Source of the DNA: Clostridiales bacterium
GTDB taxonomy: Bacteria; Bacillota; Clostridia; Saccharofermentanales; Saccharofermentanaceae
DNA: 51,063 bases
Assembly: GCA_017515465.1 (NCBI GenBank)
Contig: JAFWFV010000009.1
Span: forward strand, 1 to 51,063
Reading direction: 5' to 3'
The stretch's first letter is position 1, and each line of letters starts with the position of its first letter. The translations under genes were made by a program, and so were the position numbers. Shown here in pieces: positions 9,421 to 18,491 of this stretch. The notes beneath the pieces were generated by a model that saw only the letters and a program-made list of their open reading frames with translations, made no database searches and was not told the DNA's origin.

Positions 9421-9460
9421 ATAATATACATTAGATCTCTGTTTGTCAAACACTTGTTCG
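9421..9460 (-). promoter_or_regulatory. lexA promoter with overlapping SOS box
   Basis: On the minus strand TTGACA (9449-9444), a 17-base spacer and TATTAT (9426-9421) form a near-consensus sigma-A promoter. The sequence CGAACAAGTGTTTG (9447-9460, minus strand) matches 13 of 14 positions of the Bacillus-type LexA site CGAACRNRYGTTYC and overlaps the -35. A weaker half-conserved site may lie at 9402-9415, downstream of the -10. The box also lies 21 bases before the divergent gene at 9482, so it could control both. Confidence 0.85.
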
Positions 9461-9481
9461 GTATTTTCTGGCATATCATAA

Positions 9482-9976
9482 ATGAATAGAAATATCATTA
9501 TCGGCCGCTTACAGTCATTGCCTGAAGATCTCAGGATCTCCAATGATACGCTCAAGGCTCTTCTGGAAGACTACAGGAACTCCACAGGTGAAAAAGAGGA
9601 AATGATAAGGTCCATGTATGCTGAGGATTTTTCACCTGTATCCAGTTCCACAGGTCATGTGCTGAGAAGAGGGCGTGATATCCAAATGGATTTCTATAAC
9701 AAGTTCATCGAAGGATATGATGAATATATCGATGAGATCCTTACCCAGTACAGGAGAAACGAGAAAAGGCTCAGTGAGGCAAGACGCCTCATGCTGCTGA
9801 TCTTCGATCTTCCTGCTGATTACAACAGGATACTCTATCTCAGATATATCAGGAGATTCAGCAGGGATGAGCTGTGCGATTATCTGCACATCAGCGAATC
9901 AGCATATTACAGAGCGCACAGCAGAGCTATCGAAATGCTGATGAAGGATTTCGAGCTCGACGAAGAACCCGCATGA
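9482..9976 (+). CDS. Sigma-70 region 4-like helix-turn-helix protein, possibly SOS-linked
   Basis: A 164-residue protein I do not recognise as a named family. Its C-terminal third contains a helix-turn-helix like sigma-70 region 4 or phage late-gene activators: YNRILYLRYIRRFSRDEL is followed by CDYLHISESAYYRAHSRAIE. The middle is a charged, probably helical segment. Region 2 of a real sigma factor is missing, so it is more likely a DNA-binding regulator than a sigma factor. No Shine-Dalgarno precedes the ATG. A possible extended -10 (TGGCATATC, 9469-9477) lies only 4 bases upstream. It shares its upstream region with lexA, including the SOS box. Phage or accessory origin is possible. Confidence 0.7.
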   Translation: MNRNIIIGRLQSLPEDLRISNDTLKALLEDYRNSTGEKEEMIRSMYAEDFSPVSSSTGHVLRRGRDIQMDFYNKFIEGYDEYIDEILTQYRRNEKRLSEARRLMLLIFDLPADYNRILYLRYIRRFSRDELCDYLHISESAYYRAHSRAIEMLMKDFELDEEPA

Positions 9977-10000
9977 TCTTTATCTGACTGACGGCTGACA

Positions 10001-10074
10001 GTTGGGATGCCCCTGCCTTTACAATAACTCCGGATATTAAGAGTATTTGTTCAGGCGGGGGGCAATTCCCCAAC
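10001..10074 (+). ncRNA. Candidate structured RNA / compound hairpin
   Basis: In the 151-base gap between two genes a nested fold is visible by eye. GTTGGG (10001-10006) pairs with CCCAAC (10069-10074). TGCCCCTGCC (10008-10017) pairs with the G-rich arm 10054-10064. An inner stem forms between AATAACTC (10023-10030) and GAGTATT (10041-10047). CGTTTT follows. It may be a small RNA, an unusual terminator or a 3'-UTR element. It resembles no class I can name. Confidence 0.35.
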
Positions 10075-10112
10075 CGTTTTGCTGAATGATGTTCTTTGCA
10101 TTTGATTTTTAA

Positions 10113-10127
10113 TGATATAATCAATGC
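10113..10127 (+). promoter_or_regulatory. Extended -10 promoter directly before an ATG (leaderless)
   Basis: TGA-TATAAT (10113-10121) is an extended -10 whose last base is 6 bases from the ATG at 10128. Transcription would start at about the ATG itself, and there is no Shine-Dalgarno. A weak -35-like TTTGCA is at 10095-10100 with short spacing. Confidence 0.6.
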
Positions 10128-10628
10128 ATGTCATTTAACAATGAAAAAGACATAGATTCATATATTTCGGATTTTAAGACAAAGACAGTTGCCGTATTTC
10201 TGGCTGTCTGCGGTTCCACGTGGAGAGCAACAGTCAGGTTCTTCAGGTATCTGCCATGGCGCATCAAGACTTTCTTTAAGGCCAAGTACAAAGAATATAA
10301 GAGCAGACCTGACCGCAAGGATGCCCGCAAGGTATATGTTCTGGTGGGATATACAACCAGGGAGAGTGTTGATGCCAAGTATAATTCCGAGAGGAATCTG
10401 ATAATCATCAGGAGAGGCCTTCTGGCTCTCATCCTGCTATTGCTCTTGTTCATATCGATCGACAGGGTCATAAATGTTGCCAATTTCGGCGAGATATCCC
10501 ATATGTTCGGCATTAATTCCTTTGAAGATATTACCGAGAACGATCCTTTCAGGATGGAAAACAACTACACTCCTGAGACTACGATCGCCACTACCGCTTC
10601 CGAGACGGCAATAACGCCTGCTCCATGA
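10128..10628 (+). CDS. Small single-pass membrane protein, function unknown
   Basis: A 166-residue protein with a basic, aromatic-rich cytoplasmic part (about 1-98, including RYLPWRIKTFFKAKYKEYK and a KVYVLVGYTTRESVDAKYNSERN segment). One transmembrane helix follows (about 101-116, LLALILLLLLFISI). A short extracellular tail of about 50 residues ends in a Thr/Ala/Glu-rich stretch. There is no signal cleavage site or catalytic motif that I recognise. It appears to be expressed alone: its own extended -10 lies just upstream and a terminator follows. The Thr-rich extracellular end resembles linkers of cell-envelope proteins, so an envelope role is plausible but unproven. Confidence 0.7.
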   Translation: MSFNNEKDIDSYISDFKTKTVAVFLAVCGSTWRATVRFFRYLPWRIKTFFKAKYKEYKSRPDRKDARKVYVLVGYTTRESVDAKYNSERNLIIIRRGLLALILLLLLFISIDRVINVANFGEISHMFGINSFEDITENDPFRMENNYTPETTIATTASETAITPAP

Positions 10629-10637
10629 TCAAAAATA

Positions 10638-10668
10638 TGAAAGAATTATTATTGATTCTTTCATTTTT
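10638..10668 (+). terminator. Rho-independent terminator after the small membrane protein
   Basis: A 9-base-pair stem, TGAAAGAAT (10638-10646) with ATTCTTTCA (10655-10663), is followed by five Ts. The stem is AT-rich, so it is of moderate strength. An A-rich run before it makes it partly bidirectional. Confidence 0.65.
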
Positions 10669-10678
10669 GAGAAAGGTA

Positions 10679-12175
<1,497 letters not shown>

Positions 12176-12199
12176 TCTTAGAACTTAAGATTTTTGTTA

Positions 12200-12239
12200 A
12201 AGCTGTCTCAAAATCCTTTGGGACAGCTTTATTATTTTT
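12200..12239 (+). terminator. Rho-independent terminator of gdhA
   Basis: AAGCTGTCTC (12200-12209) pairs with GGGACAGCTT (12220-12229) around a 10-base loop, followed by TATTATTTTT. It is a strong canonical terminator 24 bases after the stop codon. Confidence 0.9.
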
Positions 12240-12302
12240 CTATGAAAATATACATATTTAGTTTATAATTATCAAAGCCTTACCAGATTAAGGAGTTTTT
12301 GT

Positions 12303-13379
12303 GTGGCAAAAAAAGAAGGAAAACCTAAGAAAAGTATCGGTTATGTGATCAGAGTATTATGCGTGATACTTGGTCTGATCGCCGGTGTCCTCTTATATTT
12401 TTACTATGCCTTCGGCAGGACATACGTTAATATCCCCATACTGTCAGATGAGGAGTATGCTACCATGCAGCTTTCCGAATCAGGCAGCCTTACCGGAGGT
12501 GATGTTGAATCTGCCTGGAAGGACGGCGGCCATACAAGGATATTCTTTGATCCTGCACATCCGATCATAGAGGTTGCCCAGAAGGACCCTAATGTCGAGA
12601 ACATCCTCGTTTTCGGTATCGATTCCCGTAAGACATCTGATTATAAGTGCCGTTCCGATGCCATGATGATCGTGTCCATTAATAAGGAACTCAAGACTGT
12701 CAAGCTGACATCCCTCATGAGAGACACGGGTGTATATATCGGTGATACCGATGCCACAGCCAAGACAAAGCTCGACAAGCTCAATGCCGCATATGCATAC
12801 GGCGGTGTCGGACTCATGATCAATACCATCAACAGGAACTTTGATCTCGATATCCAGAGATTCGTAATGCTCGATTTTTCCAGTGCTGCCGAGATCATCG
12901 ATCTGTGCGGCGGCGTCGAGATCACGGTTTCCGCAGCAGAGGTGAAATATGCCAATGAATTCCTGGCATATCAGAACAAATATACGGGATCGAATACACC
13001 TAACATTTCGTCATCCGGACGTCAGACCCTTACCGGTAATCAGGCTGTATCCTGGTCCAGGATCAGATACCTGGATTCTGACTTCGTCAGGACTTCACGT
13101 CAGAGGACCATCGCCCAGGCTCTCATAGAGAAAGTCGCCGACATGAACTTCTTTGAACAGGTCAGGCTGCTGGAGAGATCCACCGGCGTATTCGAGACTA
13201 ATATGCAGCCTCAGGATCTTGCACGCGTAGGCTTTAACGGCATCTCCGGATCCAAGAACCTCACTCAGTACAGGCTTCCTGAAGACAACATGTTCACAGT
13301 CCAGAGCAATCCCTGGATGATGATAATAGATTTTGAACAGACAAGAGCAAGACTTCACAATTATATTTGGGGGACTTAA
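12303..13379 (+). CDS. LytR-CpsA-Psr (LCP) family cell-wall glycopolymer transferase
   Basis: LCP enzymes attach undecaprenyl-linked glycopolymers such as teichoic acid or capsule to peptidoglycan at the outer membrane face. The 358-residue protein starts at a GTG with AAGGAG 6 bases upstream. It has a basic N-terminus and one transmembrane helix (about 12-31). The LCP domain shows ENILVFGIDSRK, a CRSDAMMIVSIN segment, LTSLMRDTGVYI with the conserved Arg-Asp, KLNAAYAYGG, DFSSAAEIIDLCGGVEI, and a late SWSRIRYLDSDFVRTSRQR stretch with the pyrophosphate-binding arginines. TATAAT at 12264-12269 is its likely -10. The next gene starts 3 bases after its stop, so the pair is co-transcribed. The polymer it transfers cannot be told from the sequence. 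Confidence 0.92.
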   Translation: MAKKEGKPKKSIGYVIRVLCVILGLIAGVLLYFYYAFGRTYVNIPILSDEEYATMQLSESGSLTGGDVESAWKDGGHTRIFFDPAHPIIEVAQKDPNVENILVFGIDSRKTSDYKCRSDAMMIVSINKELKTVKLTSLMRDTGVYIGDTDATAKTKLDKLNAAYAYGGVGLMINTINRNFDLDIQRFVMLDFSSAAEIIDLCGGVEITVSAAEVKYANEFLAYQNKYTGSNTPNISSSGRQTLTGNQAVSWSRIRYLDSDFVRTSRQRTIAQALIEKVADMNFFEQVRLLERSTGVFETNMQPQDLARVGFNGISGSKNLTQYRLPEDNMFTVQSNPWMMIIDFEQTRARLHNYIWGT

Positions 13380-13381
13380 TA

Positions 13382-15091
13382 ATGAGTAAAACAGTGTCTA
13401 CGTGTATATGTGAGACAAACCTTATCGCAAACCAACCGCAGGAGAACGTATTCTTTCTGACCTTGTCACGTAAGAAGTCAGATTTTCCCAACGAGTTCAT
13501 GAGGACGGCCAGATCAACATCTCCCGTGCAGATCTGTGCAGTATTCTCATGTATCGGCCCTGATAATGCAGGTGCGATGCTCAACATCGAGCTGAATAAT
13601 GAGCTGGAGAAGATCGTCGCATCCGTTTCCAATTCTCCCGTACTTGATTTTGAAGCTTTCTCAAATCAGGTCATCAATGTCCTTAATGTTAAGGTCTGCA
13701 ACGTATCAGCTTCCATCGGAACGCCTCTTAAGGTCTCCATGTCCATGGTAGTCATCGAGGGAGATGTACTGAGAGTTATCCATGTTGGTAATACAAAGGC
13801 AACGCTTCTTCGTGACAACCGTCTTATGGTCCTTACAGAGGAACAGACTGTTGCTCACAGATATGTCCAGATGGGTGTCATCACACCCGAACAGGAGATG
13901 ACCCATCCCGATAACATGAACCTCACACAGTATCTCGGCAAGATGCCCCAGGATGGTCCTGTCGTTCCTTTCAAGAAGGTTCAGCTCAAGCTCAAGGACA
14001 ACGACGAGATCTTCATCATGGGTCTGGGTATCTCCCATCTCATGCCTGCACAGATGCGTAATCTGATCCTGGTAAGACCTATTAATTCTGAGAGCAAAGC
14101 CAGGGAGCTTATGAATTCTGCCATGAACTATGGCATCAAGTCCGGTCTTACTGCTATCTGCATGAAGGTTGAATCCACATTCCTCCTGCCCGGTGATGCC
14201 GTTATCGGCAGCCACCTGGCATCTGACGGAACAGTCGCAGCAGCTGCTGCCCAGGAACAGGCATATACTCCGTTTAACGAGCCCAGACGTCCCGCAGCAC
14301 CTGCAGCCCGCAGGAATACAAATGACACCATCCCTTTCAATCCTAATGATCAGGAAGATGATTATGAGGATGAGTACGATGATGAGGACGATTACTACAA
14401 CGATAATGATTACAAGTACGATAAGAAGGAAAAGAACAAGAGGATCATGGCTATCGTGATCCCGATCGTGATCTTCCTTGTAAGTACCTTGATCGGTTTC
14501 GGCATAATGTATCTCATATTTAACTTCGGAGATATCATCGGTAAGTCTGATGCAACGACGGCAGCTACTGCCAGTAATCTCGTATATTACGTGACAGAAG
14601 ACGGAACACCGGTATTTGCCCAGGAGGACATTAACAGCACGCTGGTCGCATCCCTCAATAAGGGAGCGGCCGTTTCTGTTAATTCTGCAGGTAGTCTGTT
14701 CAGTTTTGTAACTACTACAGAGAACGTGCAGGGTTATATCCTCAACGACAAGCTCTCCATCGATGATCCCACATTCGGACAGGAGAGTTCCATCCTCGAG
14801 ACAGATGCAACTCCAACTCCCGGAGGAGAGTCAGAGACCAGCGAAACATCCGAGTCCACAACGGAATCTACAACAATAGAAACAACGGAGATGACTCCTC
14901 AGACCCAGCCCAGGAGAAATACAAATACTCCTACGCCGTCGCCTACTCCGGTACCTACACCTACGGATCCGGTTGAGCCTTTTGAGCCTGATGTCGATCC
15001 TGAGGATCCTACACCTGTTCCTCCGACTCCGACAACACCATCTCCTGCACCCGATCCTGCCGACGGCGGAGATGAAGGCGGCGGAGAGTGA
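13382..15091 (+). CDS. Transmembrane PP2C-like pseudophosphatase with extracellular SH3-like domain
   Basis: A 569-residue protein starting at the ATG at 13382 (GGGGG upstream). Residues about 1-260 follow the PP2C fold order: a segment like the first metal motif (NQPQENVFFL), FSCIGPDNAGAM in place of the DGMGG motif, VGNTKATLLRDNRLMVLTEE as in the Gly-Asp-Ser-Arg-Ala strand, and a MGLGI strand where Ser-Asp-Gly is usual. The metal-binding aspartates are replaced in each motif, so catalysis is unlikely. An acidic D/E/Y-rich stretch (about 320-345), a transmembrane helix (about 357-382), an SH3-like extracellular domain (about 398-460) and a Thr/Pro/Ser-rich tail follow. It is coupled to the LCP gene, suggesting a sensor or scaffold in envelope assembly. 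Functional role is inference. Confidence 0.75.
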   Translation: MSKTVSTCICETNLIANQPQENVFFLTLSRKKSDFPNEFMRTARSTSPVQICAVFSCIGPDNAGAMLNIELNNELEKIVASVSNSPVLDFEAFSNQVINVLNVKVCNVSASIGTPLKVSMSMVVIEGDVLRVIHVGNTKATLLRDNRLMVLTEEQTVAHRYVQMGVITPEQEMTHPDNMNLTQYLGKMPQDGPVVPFKKVQLKLKDNDEIFIMGLGISHLMPAQMRNLILVRPINSESKARELMNSAMNYGIKSGLTAICMKVESTFLLPGDAVIGSHLASDGTVAAAAAQEQAYTPFNEPRRPAAPAARRNTNDTIPFNPNDQEDDYEDEYDDEDDYYNDNDYKYDKKEKNKRIMAIVIPIVIFLVSTLIGFGIMYLIFNFGDIIGKSDATTAATASNLVYYVTEDGTPVFAQEDINSTLVASLNKGAAVSVNSAGSLFSFVTTTENVQGYILNDKLSIDDPTFGQESSILETDATPTPGGESETSETSESTTESTTIETTEMTPQTQPRRNTNTPTPSPTPVPTPTDPVEPFEPDVDPEDPTPVPPTPTTPSPAPDPADGGDEGGGE

Positions 15092-15113
15092 TCTGCCTAT
15101 AGTATCTATTATG

Positions 15114-15140
15114 ACTCCTTCACGATGTGAGGGAGTTTTT
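15114..15140 (+). terminator. Rho-independent terminator of the LCP / PP2C-like operon
   Basis: ACTCCTTCAC (15114-15123) pairs with GTGAGGGAGT (15127-15136), with one G-U pair and a 3-base loop, followed by a short T run. It lies 23 bases after the stop codon. Confidence 0.8.
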
Positions 15141-15264
15141 ATTGTGTATAGGTGCGATATCACATCTGTTCTGAATAATGATTTAAGGATTACGAAATAA
15201 TACTTAACCATTTCTAAAAATTATTTTATAATTATCTTTGAGTGATATTTTTGGGGAGGTCATT

Positions 15265-15909
15265 ATGAGGTTAACAGACAAGAGATGGTTCAAAGTACTG
15301 TGTTCACTGATAATTGTTTCATTGGTAATAGGGATCCTGCCATGGAGAGAACTATATGCAGATTCTCTGACTTATGGGGAATTTGCCTGTTCTCCGTTAG
15401 TTGTCGTCTACGAACAGAATACCTCATGGGATAACTATACCCAGGGACAATATACTGTAACCAACAATTCAGCGTTTAATGTGACATCGTGGTCGCTGGA
15501 GATCACATTTGCTGATGATGTCACGGTAAGTAATATATGGAATGTGAATAATGAAACAGAAGGTCCTGCCTCACATATAACAGTATCAGGAAGTTCTGCG
15601 ATATATTCAGGTTCGACATATACATTCGGCATGATCTTCTCAGGAACAGAATCAGCCCCTGCAGCACCTGTGTCAGTTACTCTCGTAAGTGTCGTTACAG
15701 ATGAACCTGAACAGACACCTACTCCAACTCCTACTGAAGAACCGACTCCAACAGAAGAACCATCAGTAACTCCAACACCTGTCACTGCAAGTGAATTCCC
15801 ATATGCTGTATTTTCAGGGAGCACAACAACAGATCTCACATTTATGTGCTGGAAGAGTTATATCACAGGGGATGTGTATTCAGGTAAAGATCTCATATCA
15901 GGGCTCTGA
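15265..15909 (+). pseudogene. 5' part of frameshifted secreted multidomain protein (signal peptide, CBM2-like module)
   Basis: The ATG at 15265 has a GGGGAGG site. The frame encodes a signal peptide (about 1-33, ending near LYADS) and a module at about 36-130 with spaced Trp residues, TVTNNSAFNVTSWSLEITF, a WNV segment and a GSTYTFG strand, as in CBM2 cellulose-binding domains. A TPTPTPTEEP linker and the start of another domain (FAYAVFSGS-like, about 173 on) follow. The frame stops at 15907, but the homologous sequence continues one frame over from 15896. Removing a single base near 15892-15895 joins the two into a 1074-residue protein. This is either a real disrupted gene, a programmed +1 shift, or a sequencing error; I cannot separate these by reading. 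Confidence 0.7.
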
Positions 15910-18490
15910 ACTCTGCATTTCAGGCTATGCCAGAACCGTGGGTCATGTTCTTCCTGCAGGATGGACAGCTTCGATGACTGGATCAGAAGAAGGGATCGAA
16001 CCTGTATCTATGCCCCAGTGGGGAGATGAGATATCTGCCAGAATGACAGCTGAAGGTGACGATACAAACATCATTTGCTCAGAAGGCAATATCGTTATCG
16101 GTTCAGACTATGAGACAACATCAGAACCTACGGTTATATACTCAGTCAATGGAGATATAACGATCACAGGTAATGAGATAACCATTAATGGTATTATCTA
16201 TGCCCCCAACGGCAGAGTAACGATCAATGCTAATAACCTTACAGTAAACGGCAGGATAGTAGCAGATGAGATCATCGACAGCGGTTCTATCCTTACGGTA
16301 ACAGCAAGTGAAACGGATATTACGCCGACACCTACACCTACGGCTACATCAACTCCGATACCAACGGATACACCTGTACCTACGGTATCAGACACCCCGA
16401 CTCCAACAATAGAGCCGACATTGACAGAAACTCCCACCCCGACGGAAGAACCTTCGGTAACACCGGAACCTACAGAGACAGACACCCCGACTCCGACAAT
16501 AGAGCCGACATTGACAGACACTCCCACCCCGACGGAAGAACCTTCGATAACACCGGAACCTACAGATATTCCGTCACCCACACCAACAGTTGAACCAGAC
16601 TATTCGGTAGATACAGACGGTGATTTGCTGCCTGATACATATGAACTGGAGATAGGAACAGACCCTGAAGATCCGGATTCAGATACTGATAGTGTTCCTG
16701 ATGGATATGAGATAATCCTCGGATATGATCCTACGATTCCGGACAGTGACGGGAACGATATCTCTGACGGAGAAGAAGATTATGACGGAGACGGCCTGAA
16801 TAATGCTACAGAGATCATTCTGGGAACGAATCCCATGTCATCTGACTCTGACGGAGACGGTCTGTCTGATTACGATGAAGTAAATCTGTATCCGACATCA
16901 CCTGTGCTATACGATACTGATGGAGACGGAATGAATGACTATAATGAGGTGCAGATGGGGTCTGACCCCAATGTCAGTGACAGCGATGTCAGCAGATATC
17001 AGTCGCTGACCTATGAGATACCTGCTAATGCAGGTCTGTCAGGAGTAACATCTGTAACGGTTAGTGGGAATATATCAGGATGTATAAGTGAGAATACCAG
17101 GATACGCAATATCTATGGTATAGATTCATTATCTTCGCAGATAGATGCATTGGTAGGAGTTCCTGTAGATATAGAATCCACAGGAGATTTCAGCGAGGTA
17201 ACCATTACTTTCAGTTATGCAGAAGGAGTAGATGAGGAAAATCTGAAGATACTTTGGTATGATGAAGCTAACAATAAATACGAGGTGTTATCGGGCTCCG
17301 TGAAGGATACATACTCGAACACAGTCAGTGTAACGACTACACATTTCTCGAGATACATGCTGATAGATGAAGGCGTGTGGGTAAGGACATGGTCGAGATC
17401 CTGTGAACTGTCTACAAACTACTATTATTACCACAGTAACGGCCGTGATATGGACAGATATATAGAATGGCTTAACAGTGAAGCTGACAGTGACGGAGAT
17501 GGAATCCCCAATATTATCGAGACGAATGGTATGATCAATCAAATTGGAAAACTGATACATACAGATCCTTATAATGCCGATACGGATGACGACGATCTTT
17601 CGGATGGTGACGAAATGGGATTGATCCCAAGACGTGTAATAGATGCTGTGCCTAACATAGAAGCTGAAAGATTTCATCCTGATGGAATCGTTGTAAGTTA
17701 TGACGCAAGATACTCTGGATATGTTTACTACAGCACGACATCCGATCCGACGAATGGAGATTCTGATGGGGATGGAGCTGGTGATGGTGAGGATTATTCT
17801 TGTGAATTATCAAATAGACCAGTCAACTATATATTAATTGGAAAAGATCATCCTGAGGAAGACACCTTGTCAGAAACACTGAAATACTATTTAAAGGCTT
17901 TTCAGAATAGAGGTGAAGATGTCGTGGTATTGGAAATATATGAAGGCTCAGCATACTATCAAAAAATACACAATCTTATAAATGCAATAGATTCAGCTAA
18001 TATGCTTGCTTATTATACTTTTAGGGTATTGGATCACGATTTAGGTTCTGATGATGTATCCAAGAGAAGGTATTCATATGTTGATAAGATGATTATTATT
18101 GCTCATGGAAACCATGATTACATTCAATGGGATGAAAATAGCTATACTTTTTCTAAAAACGTGCTTGACTATAGTGATTCTATAGCATGCGAAATTAATA
18201 TACTAGATATTCAAGCCTGTAATTGTGGTGAAATGGGTGTCGCACAGGGAATCGACGAAGAAACATGCATTGCAAGAGAGTATGCAAAAAAAGATTTGAT
18301 AAGCAGGGTGTATGCTTGGACTGGAGAATCACAAATACTTGTGAGATTTAATTATTTTGTTAGTAATTATAGTCCTGATGGGAAATATGTGGTGTTTTAT
18401 GATAATCAAGGAATTATACATCAAGAGGATATGACCGGTTCATTTAGCGTTCTGCCATGGGGCTGGACATATCAGTTATTGGAGTATTAA
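15896..18490 (+). CDS. 3' part of the frameshifted secreted protein: bactofilin-like, TSP3 repeats, caspase-fold-like end
   Basis: The frame is open from 15791, but meaningful sequence begins at 15896 with YQGSELCISGYARTVGH. In joined numbering the order is as follows. About 293-345 is a beta-helical, bactofilin-like stretch (GDITITGNEITINGIIYAPN). A Thr-Pro linker with a 30-residue duplication follows. About 450-570 holds calcium-binding thrombospondin type 3-like repeats (DTDGDGMNDYNE). A beta domain ends at HFSRYMLID, and a second DSDGDG block (about 735-850) follows. The last 220 residues alternate strands and helices, with His947 ending one strand (IIIAHGN) and Cys985 ending the next (ILDIQAC), as in clan CD peptidases. 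From about 17800 the DNA is clearly richer in A and T. The protease-like assignment is inference. Confidence 0.7.
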   Translation, partial: YQGSELCISGYARTVGHVLPAGWTASMTGSEEGIEPVSMPQWGDEISARMTAEGDDTNIICSEGNIVIGSDYETTSEPTVIYSVNGDITITGNEITINGIIYAPNGRVTINANNLTVNGRIVADEIIDSGSILTVTASETDITPTPTPTATSTPIPTDTPVPTVSDTPTPTIEPTLTETPTPTEEPSVTPEPTETDTPTPTIEPTLTDTPTPTEEPSITPEPTDIPSPTPTVEPDYSVDTDGDLLPDTYELEIGTDPEDPDSDTDSVPDGYEIILGYDPTIPDSDGNDISDGEEDYDGDGLNNATEIILGTNPMSSDSDGDGLSDYDEVNLYPTSPVLYDTDGDGMNDYNEVQMGSDPNVSDSDVSRYQSLTYEIPANAGLSGVTSVTVSGNISGCISENTRIRNIYGIDSLSSQIDALVGVPVDIESTGDFSEVTITFSYAEGVDEENLKILWYDEANNKYEVLSGSVKDTYSNTVSVTTTHFSRYMLIDEGVWVRTWSRSCELSTNYYYYHSNGRDMDRYIEWLNSEADSDGDGIPNIIETNGMINQIGKLIHTDPYNADTDDDDLSDGDEMGLIPRRVIDAVPNIEAERFHPDGIVVSYDARYSGYVYYSTTSDPTNGDSDGDGAGDGEDYSCELSNRPVNYILIGKDHPEEDTLSETLKYYLKAFQNRGEDVVVLEIYEGSAYYQKIHNLINAIDSANMLAYYTFRVLDHDLGSDDVSKRRYSYVDKMIIIAHGNHDYIQWDENSYTFSKNVLDYSDSIACEINILDIQACNCGEMGVAQGIDEETCIAREYAKKDLISRVYAWTGESQILVRFNYFVSNYSPDGKYVVFYDNQGIIHQEDMTGSFSVLPWGWTYQLLEY
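16391..16566 (+). repeat. Two tandem 90-base repeats encoding a Thr-Pro-Glu linker
   Basis: The block starting GACACCCCGACTCC at 16391 is repeated from 16481 with a 90-base period and about three differences over 86 compared bases. Each copy encodes 30 residues of DTPTPTIEPTLT-type linker. The near identity, including silent positions, suggests a recent duplication. Confidence 0.9.
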
Positions 18491-18491
18491 T

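Noticed and set aside
14831..15211. Arg-rich minus-strand open frame
   Set aside because: It is antisense to the Thr/Pro-rich tail of the PP2C-like gene; the composition is explained by that repeat-like coding sequence.
16391..16566. Possible CRISPR-like direct repeat
   Set aside because: There are only two adjacent copies without spacers, and they are in frame within a linker; no CRISPR array or cas gene is in the window.
16198..16581. Minus-strand frame of Gly/Val/Ser repeats
   Set aside because: It is the complement of the Thr-Pro linker repeats; there is no start site or other support.
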